64,000 nt of DNA from Trichobilharzia regenti (taxonomy: Eukaryota; Platyhelminthes; Trematoda; Strigeidida; Schistosomatidae), in assembly GCA_944472135.2 (NCBI GenBank), contig OX235265.1:56679112-56743111 (forward strand), read 5' to 3'. The translations under genes and the position numbers were made by a program. A model generated the notes under the pieces. That model had not been told where the DNA came from and did no database searches. It saw only the letters and a program-made list of their open reading frames with translations. Below, piece after piece: positions 1-9,761 of this stretch (position 1 is the stretch's first letter; the number at the start of each line of letters is the position of its first letter).

Positions 1-56
1 CTAATATGGATACAAATCAAATATAAGATTCGGATTTGTACACACCTATGTTATAT

Positions 57-330
57 TGTGGAATAACTTCAAGCTTTATTTTTTCCCAAATACTTGTGAT
101 CCAACCAAAACATCCTAGGGTTTTTTTTAATGCGAAGACAATATTCCTATATTTCTTGATGTGCTCCGTTGAATGACTAGTTATCATATTTTTCCCACAA
201 ACGAAAGACAAAATTGTCAGCAACCGTGTAATTTAACCATAAACCAAATTTATGAAATTTAAATAATGCTTGTCCATGCCTGTACATTTGGCGTGTCCTA
301 CACAGGTAGGAAAAATATGTATTTTTTAAA
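57..330 (+). repeat. Dispersed repeat X, copy 1
   Basis: This segment recurs, with roughly 75-80% identity by eye, as an inverted copy at 8315-8575 and as shorter copies at 20087-20190 and 33850-33960. Shared landmarks are the start cttcaagctttatttt, the block gcgaagacaatatt and the end block with cctgtaca. No coding frame is shared between copies, so it is a non-coding interspersed repeat of unknown class. It continues into a second short motif at about 380-430 that also occurs inverted near 17985-18030. Confidence 0.5.
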
Positions 331-423
331 TCATTATTATTAAGTATGATTGCTAATCGCATATGTAATTTATCATATTGATGATGCCTGTAAACTGGCG
401 TCCCTCATGTACAAAATGAGAAT

Positions 424-1084
424 ATATTATTATTAATTTATTTCTGGAACAGGAACAAGCCATTTTCACAGGTATGAATACATGTGCACTAATTGGAACT
501 GATAGAATGTATTATATTATTTTTTAATTTAGATTTAGATTAAATACTGATTTATGTGAGAGAAACATCGGCAAAAATTACTAAATAACTAAATAGATGA
601 TTTTTGAAATCTACTTTTGACCGAATAGTTTGTAAGAAATAGCGTCAAATCTAAATTTTAAGTGACAAAATGCCCACTGCATGTCAGCTTCATGCGGGAA
701 TCATAGATGATTACGTATTAACGTAACGTGGAATGTAAGTGGCATTTTAGTACAGTTGGTGAAGTGAGACATAAGAGATACAGAACAATAATCAAAATTG
801 AATGATCCATTAGGCGTCCGAAAGTCTATAAAACTTCAAATTCACCGGTAACCACACTATAGTTATGACCTTTCCGGTTGTATATGAGACCAACTTTGAA
901 CTTGTCGGTTGATTTCATGACGAAGGTTGTTTCGTCATCCACCGGGTACGCTAGGAATATTCTGAATAACTGCAAAGTGTATGTTCTAGTGATCCGAACG
1001 CTCCCCCTGATTAACACTAAGGCAGAGGATAGAATCCTTGTATCAGTGCCTTCGTTGAAGGCAGTACCTTTGAAAAGAGGAGGA
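424..1084. repeat. Duplicated segment, copy A
   Basis: The segment resembles 5980-6530 over most of its length, starting at attaatttatttctg and ending in gaaggcagtacctttgaaaag. It includes the minus-strand frame described at 826-1017. The BEL element E1 inserted at its right end (TSD gagga at 1080-1084). The origin of the segment is not recognised. Positions 1-56 and 331-423 hold no gene I can support. Confidence 0.5.
826..1017 (-). pseudogene. Short conserved frame in duplicated segment
   Basis: A minus-strand frame of 63 codons contains KSTDKFKVGLIYNRK and ends GEFEVL before its stop. The paralogous segment near 6340-6490 (minus) can be read as KSADKCKVGLINNWK followed by GEFKAI. The two copies therefore agree better as protein than as DNA, which suggests they descend from a coding sequence, perhaps one exon of a small gene family or an old element. 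No splice sites or domain are recognised, and I cannot name the product. Confidence 0.3.
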
Positions 1085-1459
1085 TGTCATCAAAGTCTCA
1101 TAAACCGTTAATGCCCAGCTCTCGCTACGCTCGGGCCCACGCTGTTCTTAGAAGATTTCTGAGAAACGCTTAGTAACAACGGACGAAAAAACCAGAACAC
1201 CAATTGTTGACTTGAGTATTATGTATTGTTACACCAGCATATAAATCAAGTATCACTAAGCAAACTAAGAAAACTAAGGTCTGTAAACAAATATTACAAT
1301 AATAAATCGTTATGTTACTTCTGACGATATTTCAATCTTCTTTCTGAACAGCGACCGATGAGACGATGACTGTCGTATTGATGCCTCCGCGAAAATCGAG
1401 GAAGTTGATTTTGAGCAAACAACCAAGAATTGATCGTTCAATCTTCAACTCCATTGACA
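1085..1459 (-). repeat. 3' LTR of E1
   Basis: Same sequence as 4711-5085. Compared with the 359-bp LTRs elsewhere in the window it carries an extra 16 bp or so, where an actaag motif is repeated (about 1255-1280). The strings acagtcat and attgtaatatttgt are shared by all copies. Confidence 0.9.
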
Positions 1460-2610
1460 CTCCCCGGCAAAAAAGGGATCCAACCCTTTTTTCCTTCACG
1501 ACCAATGCACGTCGACTTGGATACCATTGCGAGAACCTGGGTCACACGGACAGAGCTGAAATGGAAAACAAACAGGAAAGCCAACACACCACAAGCATAC
1601 CCACAGCACAATCTCACACATCGCTGACGACCTGCGCCTCCAGACAGAGACCTCCTCTTGACATCTTGCAACACAATCGCCACTTACTAGAATGACTCTT
1701 GCAGAATGCAACGTGACCATAGCAGCACCTCATGATACTCTTCAAGCATCCTCTTTTCTATTCACTATCAATTATCACTGAAATCGACTGTCACTCATTC
1801 TGCCTCAGTTCTAGTAGCGGTGACGCATGCGAGCCTCAGTCGTTTACACTCCCCCTCCCCGGCGTGTCGGACCGCAGCTAACAATTATCTCCGTGTGCAT
1901 TTCATTCTCAGCAATAGCCTAGCCTCCCCGCCGTATACGACCCATCTGCTGTCCTTAATATCAATCAATTCATTCACGGATGTAGAAGACTAGAAACAAC
2001 TTCAGAAGTAATCACGACGAAAATTTTAGCAAAATTATGCAATAACAACAAGGTATGAAAACAACGAGTAAACACAATGAATCCAAAAAACATCAATTGA
2101 TATGACACACCACACATATATACAAACAGTACACACAAACTCGCATTTCATGTCTCGATGGAATACCCTTGAAGAATTGCAGGACTTGCAACAGTACGCC
2201 TACAACCCTTCACAGGTTGACGATTGTAAGTTGTGGAATGTCCAGACACAAACAAGATTAACCAACAATTACATCAATTGGAACTCACACAACTATTTAA
2301 CACAAACATATGTACAATCAACACATCAAATGTTGTGGATCCTGACACGACAAACTACCCTTGAAGAACTGTAGGACTTACAGCAGTACGCCTACATTCC
2401 TTCTCAGGTTGATGATCCAAGTGAAAGTCGTCCGGACACAAACAGAATTACCAACAGCTAGATGATAAATGATATCAATTCAGTATATACAATATGAACA
2501 TATGTACAAGATCATACACCAAGCACATTGGACTGCTCATTGATGCGCTACCCTTTGAAGAATTGTAGGACTTACACCAGTACGCCTACAACCCTTCTCA
2601 GGTTGACGCT
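1460..2610 (-). repeat. E1 3' internal region with three 195-bp repeats
   Basis: Non-coding region between the E1 stop codon and the 3' LTR. A 50-bp core (gaagaattgcaggacttgc... or variants) occurs near 2169, 2360 and 2560, spaced about 195 bp. In element orientation each core can fold as a hairpin, described for E2 at 14616-15042. Equivalent regions follow the coding part in E2 and E4. Confidence 0.75.
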
Positions 2611-4566
2611 CTAGGTTGGAAAATCGTCGCATAGTTCATTTGCTAACTTCCTTCTATCAGCTATATCCTCAAATCTGAACGGCAACACGCCCATGTCATT
2701 GTATCGTAGAATGTAGATGACCAACAAACACACGACATATCTCATCAACCAAGTATAGAAACAGAGTAATTTACACCAAAGATAATAACATTCAAATAGT
2801 AACTTGAAACTAGAAATGCCTTTATTCGTGCAAGTCAATTTAACAATTACTCTCTCGTTTACATTTGGCTTATTCTCACTAAACTGAGCAATATCTTTCG
2901 TCTTTTCAAACGCACCAATACTATCATAGTCATTGCACAAGATACTTGAGTTGATGGGTATCTTTTTCATTGTGGATGACAGCACCAACGACGACTGATT
3001 GATATCAGTTGATGAAGTTAGCGGTGGATCAAAAGCTGTTGTTGCTCGGCTTTCAGAAATTTGTCTACCCATAAGATCACCACCACTGCTGTCTTTTACT
3101 ATCAGCTCAGGTTTAGAAATAGCATCTGATGATAGGTGGGCTACACGCTGATCAATTACACTGACTGTCTCACAAGTATGCACACCTTCTGGAACTGCAT
3201 CTGCGTTCAATTCTACTTCACGTTGTAGTTGTACAGAACCTTTATTTAACTTAGCAGTAGTAGGCATATCCCTCATCTCATAATGATCAACCAAAGACAA
3301 ATGTGAAACATCATGATCATTATCACGAATATTCACTTTACCGTCAAGTTCATCATTTTCAAACTCTTTAATAACAGAAGTAGACAATTTTGGTTCCTCC
3401 TCACAAATCATTAAAGGTTTTATATCTTCACTCTGACTAGTTATACTTTGTAAACTTGTGGAGTCAGAACTCCACTCTGAAGCAGCAACTCTATTCTGTG
3501 ACACTCTATTCAGCAACGGCTTACCAGTTGCAACTACAGACTTCTTCACAACACCGTTATCGTCACACAATTCGGAGTCAGACCTGGAGTTTACATTTAG
3601 CTTATCACTGAACTTGCTCACTGGTTCACAGTTCACTTCTGTATGCACCTCTTGCACACGTGTAAAACAAAGCCGTGTTTGCCTTGCATCTTGTAACTTA
3701 TCTGTTGACGATGTACTACGAAACCTGTTACACTCACTAGGTCTATATGCATTACTAGACATCATGGAGTCTTCTCGATATCCACCTCTCTGAGGCTTAT
3801 TCGTCATCAATGATTGCGTTTTACCCTCAGACTGCTCTATTCTAGGGGTGAGATCTAACAGACTGGAAAACTTGCTCATAGATTGATTAACTCTAGTATT
3901 TACCAGTTTCAGGATATCATCAAACTTTGGCTCGATACCCTCATCCTCCATACGGGAGCTTATCTTCACCCACTTCCTTTGCAGTCGGGTAGGTAGACGT
4001 CTTGCTATTACTTCTAGGATAAAACTCGAGTTGAGGTCACTCATTCGATTCATCGAAATCATTCCATTCTTGTAAATTAGCAAATTATCTAAAAACTCAG
4101 TGAGTGCCTGAGAGTCATCCTGTAATTGACCACCATTACCCTCAACAGCCTCGAATAATTTCCCTGCAATCATCGAAGGTCTTCCAAACCTCTGACGTAG
4201 TATGCTCATAGCCTCATCGTAGCCCTCCTTTGGCTTCATAAACTTACAACACTGTATAGCTCTTGAAGCATCTCCAGTGCAATATCTCATCAAATACATC
4301 AATTTCAATTCATCATTTAATAAAAAACCACTCAACATGATCTCAAACTCCTTTACAAATTGTAAATAATCAGCCGGGTTTTCATCAAAACACCGTGGTT
4401 CAAACTTAGGGAGTTTGATGTTCCTATTATCCCTGAACGGCGAAACAGTAACATCAACCATATCGCGTTTAACATCAGACACATCGTTACAATTAACAGA
4501 CAAGTCACCATGACTTACTTTCCTGTTTGCATCCAAGACACTCTGTCCCTTCTTTGACCCAGGCAT
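2611..4566 (-). CDS. Gag-derived protein of non-autonomous BEL element
   Basis: Intact frame of 651 codons starting MPGSKKG. Residues about 45-240 match the Gag region of E2 closely (for example DELKLMYLMRYCTGDASRAI and ARRLPTRLQRKWVKISSR). The zinc-knuckle region is eroded: where E2 has CFSCLKIGHTKWNC this protein has CFTRVQEVHTEVNC, and the preceding Cys residues are also gone. Residues about 300-570 are a Ser/Glu/Asp-rich linker without recognisable protease or RT. The last 75 residues align loosely with the E2 segment just before the integrase but have become hydrophobic (around WLMRYVVCLLVIYILRY, a possible membrane segment), and the final DDFPT equals the C-terminus of E2 Pol. The protein is thus Gag joined to Pol remnants by an internal deletion. 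Function beyond Gag assembly is unknown. Confidence 0.8.
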   Translation of the reverse strand: MPGSKKGQSVLDANRKVSHGDLSVNCNDVSDVKRDMVDVTVSPFRDNRNIKLPKFEPRCFDENPADYLQFVKEFEIMLSGFLLNDELKLMYLMRYCTGDASRAIQCCKFMKPKEGYDEAMSILRQRFGRPSMIAGKLFEAVEGNGGQLQDDSQALTEFLDNLLIYKNGMISMNRMSDLNSSFILEVIARRLPTRLQRKWVKISSRMEDEGIEPKFDDILKLVNTRVNQSMSKFSSLLDLTPRIEQSEGKTQSLMTNKPQRGGYREDSMMSSNAYRPSECNRFRSTSSTDKLQDARQTRLCFTRVQEVHTEVNCEPVSKFSDKLNVNSRSDSELCDDNGVVKKSVVATGKPLLNRVSQNRVAASEWSSDSTSLQSITSQSEDIKPLMICEEEPKLSTSVIKEFENDELDGKVNIRDNDHDVSHLSLVDHYEMRDMPTTAKLNKGSVQLQREVELNADAVPEGVHTCETVSVIDQRVAHLSSDAISKPELIVKDSSGGDLMGRQISESRATTAFDPPLTSSTDINQSSLVLSSTMKKIPINSSILCNDYDSIGAFEKTKDIAQFSENKPNVNERVIVKLTCTNKGISSFKLLFECYYLWCKLLCFYTWLMRYVVCLLVIYILRYNDMGVLPFRFEDIADRRKLANELCDDFPT

Positions 4567-4710
4567 TGTTGAACTTGACCCAATTCCAAAAAAGTTCTTG
4601 ATATTGCTTGTTCAAAGAGGACTTGACCGGCACCAGGAAAAATGAACAGCGACTATCCAAACTTTCACCAACTGTTTGAATCCGCCAGATCTGTTTCTAT
4701 CGTCAGAAAC

Positions 4711-5085
4711 TGTCATCAAAGTCTCATAAACCGTTAATGCCCAGCTCTCGCTACGCTCGGGCCCACGCTGTTCTTAGAAGATTTCTGAGAAACGCTTAGT
4801 AACAACGGACGAAAAAACCAGAACACCAATTGTTGACTTGAGTATTATGTATTGTTACACCAGCATATAAATCAAGTATCACTAAGCAAACTAAGAAAAC
4901 TAAGGTCTGTAAACAAATATTACAATAATAAATCGTTATGTTACTTCTGACGATATTTAACTCTTCTTTCTGAACAGCGACCGATGAGACGATGACTGTC
5001 GTATTGATGCCTCCGCGGAAATCGAGGAAGTTGATTTTGAGCAAACAACCAAGAATTGATCGTTCAATCTTCAACTCCATTGACA
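4711..5085 (-). repeat. 5' LTR of E1
   Basis: Partner of 1085-1459. On its inner side (4690-4710) lies the inverted motif GTTTCT...AGAAAC, conserved next to the 5' LTRs of E4 and E5, where the primer-binding site would be expected. No canonical TGG-initial primer site is obvious. Confidence 0.9.
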
Positions 5086-5116
5086 GAGGAGACACAAGAA
5101 AATCTCAGGATTATTC

Positions 5117-5437
5117 ATGTTCTCACTGAATTCCTTCACAGAATTTCCTAGTAAAATAAGGTCCAACTTATTTCGTTTGGCAGTTGCGTACATTTCTGAT
5201 AGTAAGTCGGGTAAAATGACCTCGGAGACACTGTTGTGGCTACTTGGAACGTGTGGTGATATACATATCTTCTTAGCCGAGCGACCTAAGCTATTATTAC
5301 ATATAGAAAGTACTGGTTTATTACGTTGTGCCGTTGTTGCACACGGATCAGTATGGATTCAAGTAGAAGCTGAGCAAAAACCAAAACAGGAATTTGTGCA
5401 AGTAGTATGTCGAGTGGATATACAAACCAAGGAATAA
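5117..5437 (+). CDS. Unidentified possible coding exon
   Basis: An open frame of 106 codons in non-repeat sequence immediately right of E1. Its second half has a protein-like composition (for example FLAERPKLLLHIESTGLLR, followed by VVAHGSVWIQVEAEQKPKQE). No domain is recognised. It could be an exon of a host gene whose other exons are outside or displaced, or a chance frame. A candidate acceptor AG lies at 5107-5108 (aatctcag). 5440-5979 contains no gene I can support. Confidence 0.3.
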   Translation: MFSLNSFTEFPSKIRSNLFRLAVAYISDSKSGKMTSETLLWLLGTCGDIHIFLAERPKLLLHIESTGLLRCAVVAHGSVWIQVEAEQKPKQEFVQVVCRVDIQTKE

Positions 5438-5979
5438 TATGAGCACGGTACGGAATTTTGTTGTTTATTTATAAACAATAAATAGACGAAAGTATCAGAC
5501 CGTGAAATGCAGTCTGTATAGAAGCTAATTACCCTGCAAACTGGTCCTGATTTATAGACCACAAAATAATAAACTTCTCTATAGTTTCCTTTTGTGTTGG
5601 GTTGTTTGCAGTTGTAAAAAGAAGGATGAGCCCCGCCAAAGAGTAGGTTCAAGCTTGATAATTGGCAGTTATATATGTGGATAATTGGAAGATGAGGTAG
5701 CAGCCAACATAACTTGTAGTTGAGGAGTGGTATAATATCCAGTGCATTATTCCAGAAATTGTTAAGAATATTTCCACTCTATGGGGAGAGATTGTAATCT
5801 CCGATTGGATTCAGTATAATAGCGAAAAGCGGGAAGTTTGTGAAAGCAAACTCAATAATATGACGAAATGGCCCACACCCCATATATCTTTACGTGCCTG
5901 ATCACGACGATGTTGAAGCCATTTAAATCTGGGAAAGTACTAGAATATGTTGTAATGCGCATTTAACTTAGTAAATAAT

Positions 5980-6530
5980 AATATTAATTTATTTCTGCAA
6001 CAGAAACCAGCCATTTTTACACGCATGAACATAGGTACACTTATTAAAACTTATAGAATATGTAGTATGATTTGTTAATTTAGATATAAGTTGAAAACTG
6101 GTAAATGTGAGAGAAACATTTAAAATGAAGTGTACAAATAAGGAAATTGATATAGCGTCAAATCTAAACGGTGATTGAAAAAAAATACGTGTCTATTTCA
6201 CGCGGGAATTATGAATGATTGCGTTAGTTGTGGAAGGTAAGCAGCATTTCTGTACAGATGCTGATGTGGTACATAGGAGATGCAGAATAAACAATAATTA
6301 CCAGTAAATGATTCATAAAGTGTTGTAAAGTCTATATAGCTTTAAATTCACCCGTAAGTACACCATATTTGTGATATTTCCAGTTGTTTATGAGACCGAC
6401 TTTGCACTTGTCAGCAGATTTTGTAATATAGGTGGTCCCGTTATTTACCAGATTAGGTAGCAATATCACGAATAAATGGAGAAAAGCAGCGCTGTATCAG
6501 TACCTTCGTTGAAGGCAGTACCTTTGAAAA
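5980..6530. repeat. Duplicated segment, copy B
   Basis: Homologous to 424-1084. The order of landmarks is the same on the plus strand, but it lacks the E1 insertion and diverges after gaaaagaga (about 6530). The minus-strand frame shared with copy A lies at about 6340-6490. Confidence 0.5.
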
Positions 6531-6620
6531 GAGAAGAAAACAGAAGAAACCAGGCAGAGAGGTCTTCGACAGAAAACAGTGAATGTTGCAAGTGTTCGTA
6601 AACCATATTTCAGTTTCTGC

Positions 6621-6806
6621 TCACTTATGAACACCAATCTTTGCTTGTATCTGTGGATTCCATTGACTTATAGCAATCAAAACACCACAAAAAATTGCAG
6701 AGATACCAATACCATACCAACCATATTCTTGGTTTCCTGCAACAGAAATAGGTACTGCACAACAGGTGATCGGAGGATTTGCAAGCAAGGACAGGCTGCA
6801 AGCAAG
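6621..6806 (-). CDS. Possible terminal exon of a membrane protein
   Basis: On the minus strand a polypyrimidine tract and acceptor (gttttttcag, ending at 6807) precede an open frame of about 61 codons ending in a TGA. The frame contains a hydrophobic stretch (YGWYGIGISAIFCGVLIAIS) fit for one membrane segment and a second hydrophobic patch upstream. This looks like the last exon of a multi-pass membrane protein. Upstream exons are not recognised in the window. A chance hydrophobic frame is the alternative. Confidence 0.3.
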   Translation of the reverse strand, partial: LACSLSLLANPPITCCAVPISVAGNQEYGWYGIGISAIFCGVLIAISQWNPQIQAKIGVHK

Positions 6807-7464
6807 CTGAAAAAAACTTTTTGAAAGACTGGTCGTCAAAATACACGCGAAGCTTACCTAGCATACCAAATAATCATTGCATGAACCTATTTTCAAGCGC
6901 CCTGCCTCATAAACAAAATGTTTATGAACAGTATCAAACAACATTATTTTTATTATTTCCTTTAGTTCTTAGAGGAGCGTAGGGCTTCAGTCGCACGTTT
7001 TCGTTGCGTGCATGTCTCTGCTAGCGACAATTTTCACACAAAATCACCCAACAAGAGCCAAATAAGCACCAAAATCACGTCAACTGCACTCAGCTGGACA
7101 ACTAGCCCCAACTCGAATCAGCTAAACAAAGCAAGTGCGGGAAAGGGGAAGCAGGCGGAGCCACTTCAGATAGGAGGCATGCCATATAATCGCTCGTCAT
7201 GGAGTTTCACATAAGCATGAGATCGCTTGTCAATTCACTAACTATGGCGTCACTGTTGACAAGACTAATACTACGACTGGATTTCGCGAAAATAGGTTCA
7301 TATGTTCTACGCCAGTTATTACGCCAACTTGTTCCACCAGGTCGCTACGTTCTGAAGTCACTTCATCTGAAGTTCTCAGTGGTGTTCCTTAAATAGTTGC
7401 CTTGAAGACAGGTTGATATCTATGGATAGATACTTAGTCTTCCATCTTCGCATTTTGTAGTTGC

Positions 7465-7600
7465 GACTGTGCGTCCGTGGCACTGCGGTTAGGATGCCCG
7501 CCGACCGTTCAGATGGTACGGGATTCGATCCATGACCGATGCATACCTGATATCAATGGTGGGCCTACTAAATTTGGGCCACCGAATTCCTATGCTGAAA
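7465..7600 (+). repeat. SINE-like repeat with pol III box motifs
   Basis: A stretch with an A-box-like motif (tggcactgcgg, 7478-7488) and a B-box-like motif (gattcgatcc, from 7522) spaced about 35 bp apart, followed by non-coding sequence, as in tRNA-derived SINEs. No tRNA cloverleaf closes, so it is not a functional tRNA gene. Regions 6810-7460 and 7600-8310 otherwise contain only short unrelated frames. Confidence 0.4.
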
Positions 7601-8314
7601 ATTACGTACTTGTAACAAGATACTGCGTGGATTCTGTCTATAACATAACACAGAATGAGTAAGTCATGGTTCTTCCAAAAGTGTTCATCTGACTTCCTCC
7701 TCGTCGTAAAAACCAACCGATGGATTCCGCCTAGGGTAATAATCAGGCCAACATTTGCAGAAATTACTTTAACGCAAAACATTAGTCATAAAACCAGAAC
7801 AAGTAAGCTTCCTGCGATACAGTCGGTGGCTCACAATGTGAAAAGCCTTACAATGATTCAAGCATATAATAACTGTGATCATATCGGAATCTTTGAGTTG
7901 TGAGATGTGATGGAAAAATTGTGAAAGGCATGTCGCGCAAGAACGTGATTTCATGCAACCATTTTGATAAGGAGTGATGAGATTCTTTTGAGAGAGAAAG
8001 TCAAAATGACACTTTCTAAAATCTTTTCCAGAACCCTTGAAATAACGGAAGTTGGGTTAGTGGGGTCTGTAAATCGTGACACTTGAACAGGAGCCTGACT
8101 TAAACCTAGGGGTAATGTGCGTGGTTTTCCATGCATCTGGATATGTCCCAGCTGATAAAGAGGTAAAGAACACTTCAAGAAAATGAATGGAAATTTCTTC
8201 ACCGCCACATTTAAAAAAAGTTGAGGGGTTCGTATCAGGACCAGGGTTGTTTTACTCTTTTCTCAATACTATCTAAAGAAAAGCTGATAATTTCTAAAGA
8301 CTTATGTATATTTA

Positions 8315-8575
8315 TTCCTATCTATGTAGGACACACCAGTTGTACAGGCATGGATAAGTATTATTTACATTACATGAATATTATTCAAGGTGAAATTACA
8401 AAGTTGCTGTCCTCCCTGACATCAGTTTGTGCATACAATCTGAATGCTCATCGTTCAGTAAAGCGCATTAGGAAATACAGAAATATTGTCTTTGCATTAA
8501 CAAAAATAACCCAAGTATGTGTTTGATGGATCACAAATATTTGGGAAGAAAATAAATCTTGAAGTCAATCTCTAC
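8315..8575 (-). repeat. Dispersed repeat X, inverted copy
   Basis: Reverse-complement relative of 57-330, sharing all landmarks in the same order. The sequence just right of it (8576-8642) is the target area of the solo LTR. Confidence 0.5.
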
Positions 8576-8647
8576 ATATAGTTTATTTCTGTGAGGCAAC
8601 ATATCTTGTTTTGCGTTCAAATTGGGTATTATATTAATATGAGTGAT

Positions 8648-9006
8648 TGTCAATGTAGTTGAAGATTGAACGATCAATTCATGGTTGTTTGTTCAAAACC
8701 AACTTCCCCAATTTTCGCGGAGGCATCAATACGACAGTCATCGTCTAATCGGTCGCTGTTCAAAAGGAAGTCAGCAGAAAACCGTCAGAAGTAATATTGT
8801 GATTTATTATTGTAATATTTGTTCACAGACCTTAGTTATAACATTGTTTATATGTTGGTGTAACAATAAAGAATCCTCGAGTCACCAATTGGTGTTTTGG
8901 TCTTTTCGTTCGTTGTTACCAAGCGTTTCTGAGAAACTTGAAGGAACAGCGTGAGCCTGAGCGTAGCAAGAGCTGAGCATTAACGGTTTACGAGACGTGG
9001 CTGACA
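8648..9006 (+). mobile_element. Solo BEL LTR with target-site duplication
   Basis: A 359-bp LTR with TGTCA...TGACA ends, flanked directly by gtgat on both sides (8643-8647 and 9007-9011). No interior follows, so it is a solo LTR from intra-element recombination. It contains AATAAA near 8866, a plausible polyadenylation signal of the LTR. 9012-9598 has no gene I can support. Confidence 0.85.
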
Positions 9007-9598
9007 GTGATTTATTTGTATGATTTTGTCGTCATCTTTATTGCAATTAACACCAGATGTGATTGGTACTGAGTGCAGTTTAATATTGTTTATAGGAACG
9101 CAATTTGTTTTACTACACCCACGTTAGCCAAGGCCGCCATTTACCGCTTCCTGGTTGTTCCGTACAAGTTGATTAACACGTAGAATACTATATGTAAACC
9201 ATATTAGATCGTTGACAACGCTTGAATATGATGCTGTACAGCATCTTGTTATGGTGACAGTGGATTTTATCAATGATGCTGAGTCGATACTAGCCAACCC
9301 TTGAAGAATCATATATGAGTAAATGATCTGGAGTCCGGCTTTATTACAGTTTAAATAGAGGGTTGTTCGACGTGGAAGGAACGGAAGTTTTGGCGATGCA
9401 TTATCATCATAAGTGTGGGACTGTTGGTTTTATGAGTTTAGAAGTTCGCAAATTATTTTGGGATCACTAGTAGTCTCACCATTCACTAAAATTAATCGTA
9501 TGTCCGTTTTACGAGAGTTTAGCCTTTTGCGACAAAGCCTACATATTGCAGTGTACTTAGGACTATCTTTAAAAGCTGCATTTTCCTGTCCGAGTAAG

Positions 9599-9760
9599 AA
9601 TGAATGAAGTTTTTTATAATAACAGTGTATATTTTCATATAAACATATAAATTTACATGAAAATGCATATCATTTTTACAGGCACGATCAAGTATGATAT
9701 AGTCCCAAATAGCAGATTGTCTACAAGTTAATAATATTTCAACTGTTAAATCTTGGATAC
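9599..9760. repeat. Dispersed repeat shared with 32308-32450
   Basis: The block aaaatgcatatcatttttac through caactgttaaat is almost identical at 32338-32432. Here it abuts the truncated 5' end of BEL element E2, so E2 appears to begin at a breakpoint next to a pre-existing repeat. Confidence 0.6.
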
Positions 9761-9761
9761 A

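Larger units (their letters stand above)
1085..5085 (-). mobile_element. E1: complete gag-only BEL/Pao LTR element
   Basis: Two 375-bp LTRs (1085-1459 and 4711-5085, about three differences by eye) bound a 3.25-kb interior, and the insertion is flanked by the 5-bp duplication gagga (1080-1084 and 5086-5090). LTR ends are TGTCA...TGACA in element orientation. A purine-rich tract (ccggggag on the minus strand) abuts the 3' LTR as polypurine tract. The interior has one long frame (2611-4566) but no protease, RT, RNase H or integrase, all present in the related copy E2. Near-identical LTRs and an intact TSD indicate a recent insertion, so an element that could only move with enzymes supplied in trans. 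Confidence 0.9.

Noticed and set aside
3458..3793. 111-codon plus-strand frame, with relatives at 24136-24486 and 41066-41377
   Set aside because: Antisense to the Gag-derived frame in every copy; explained by shared element sequence.
7465..7600. Possible tRNA gene
   Set aside because: A- and B-box-like motifs are present but no cloverleaf can be drawn, so SINE-like is the better call.
8685..8954. A conserved-looking frame of about 89 codons, also at 15783-16052 and 21843-22142
   Set aside because: It lies entirely in the BEL LTR; the copies are similar only because the LTR is repeated. It is not a host gene family.
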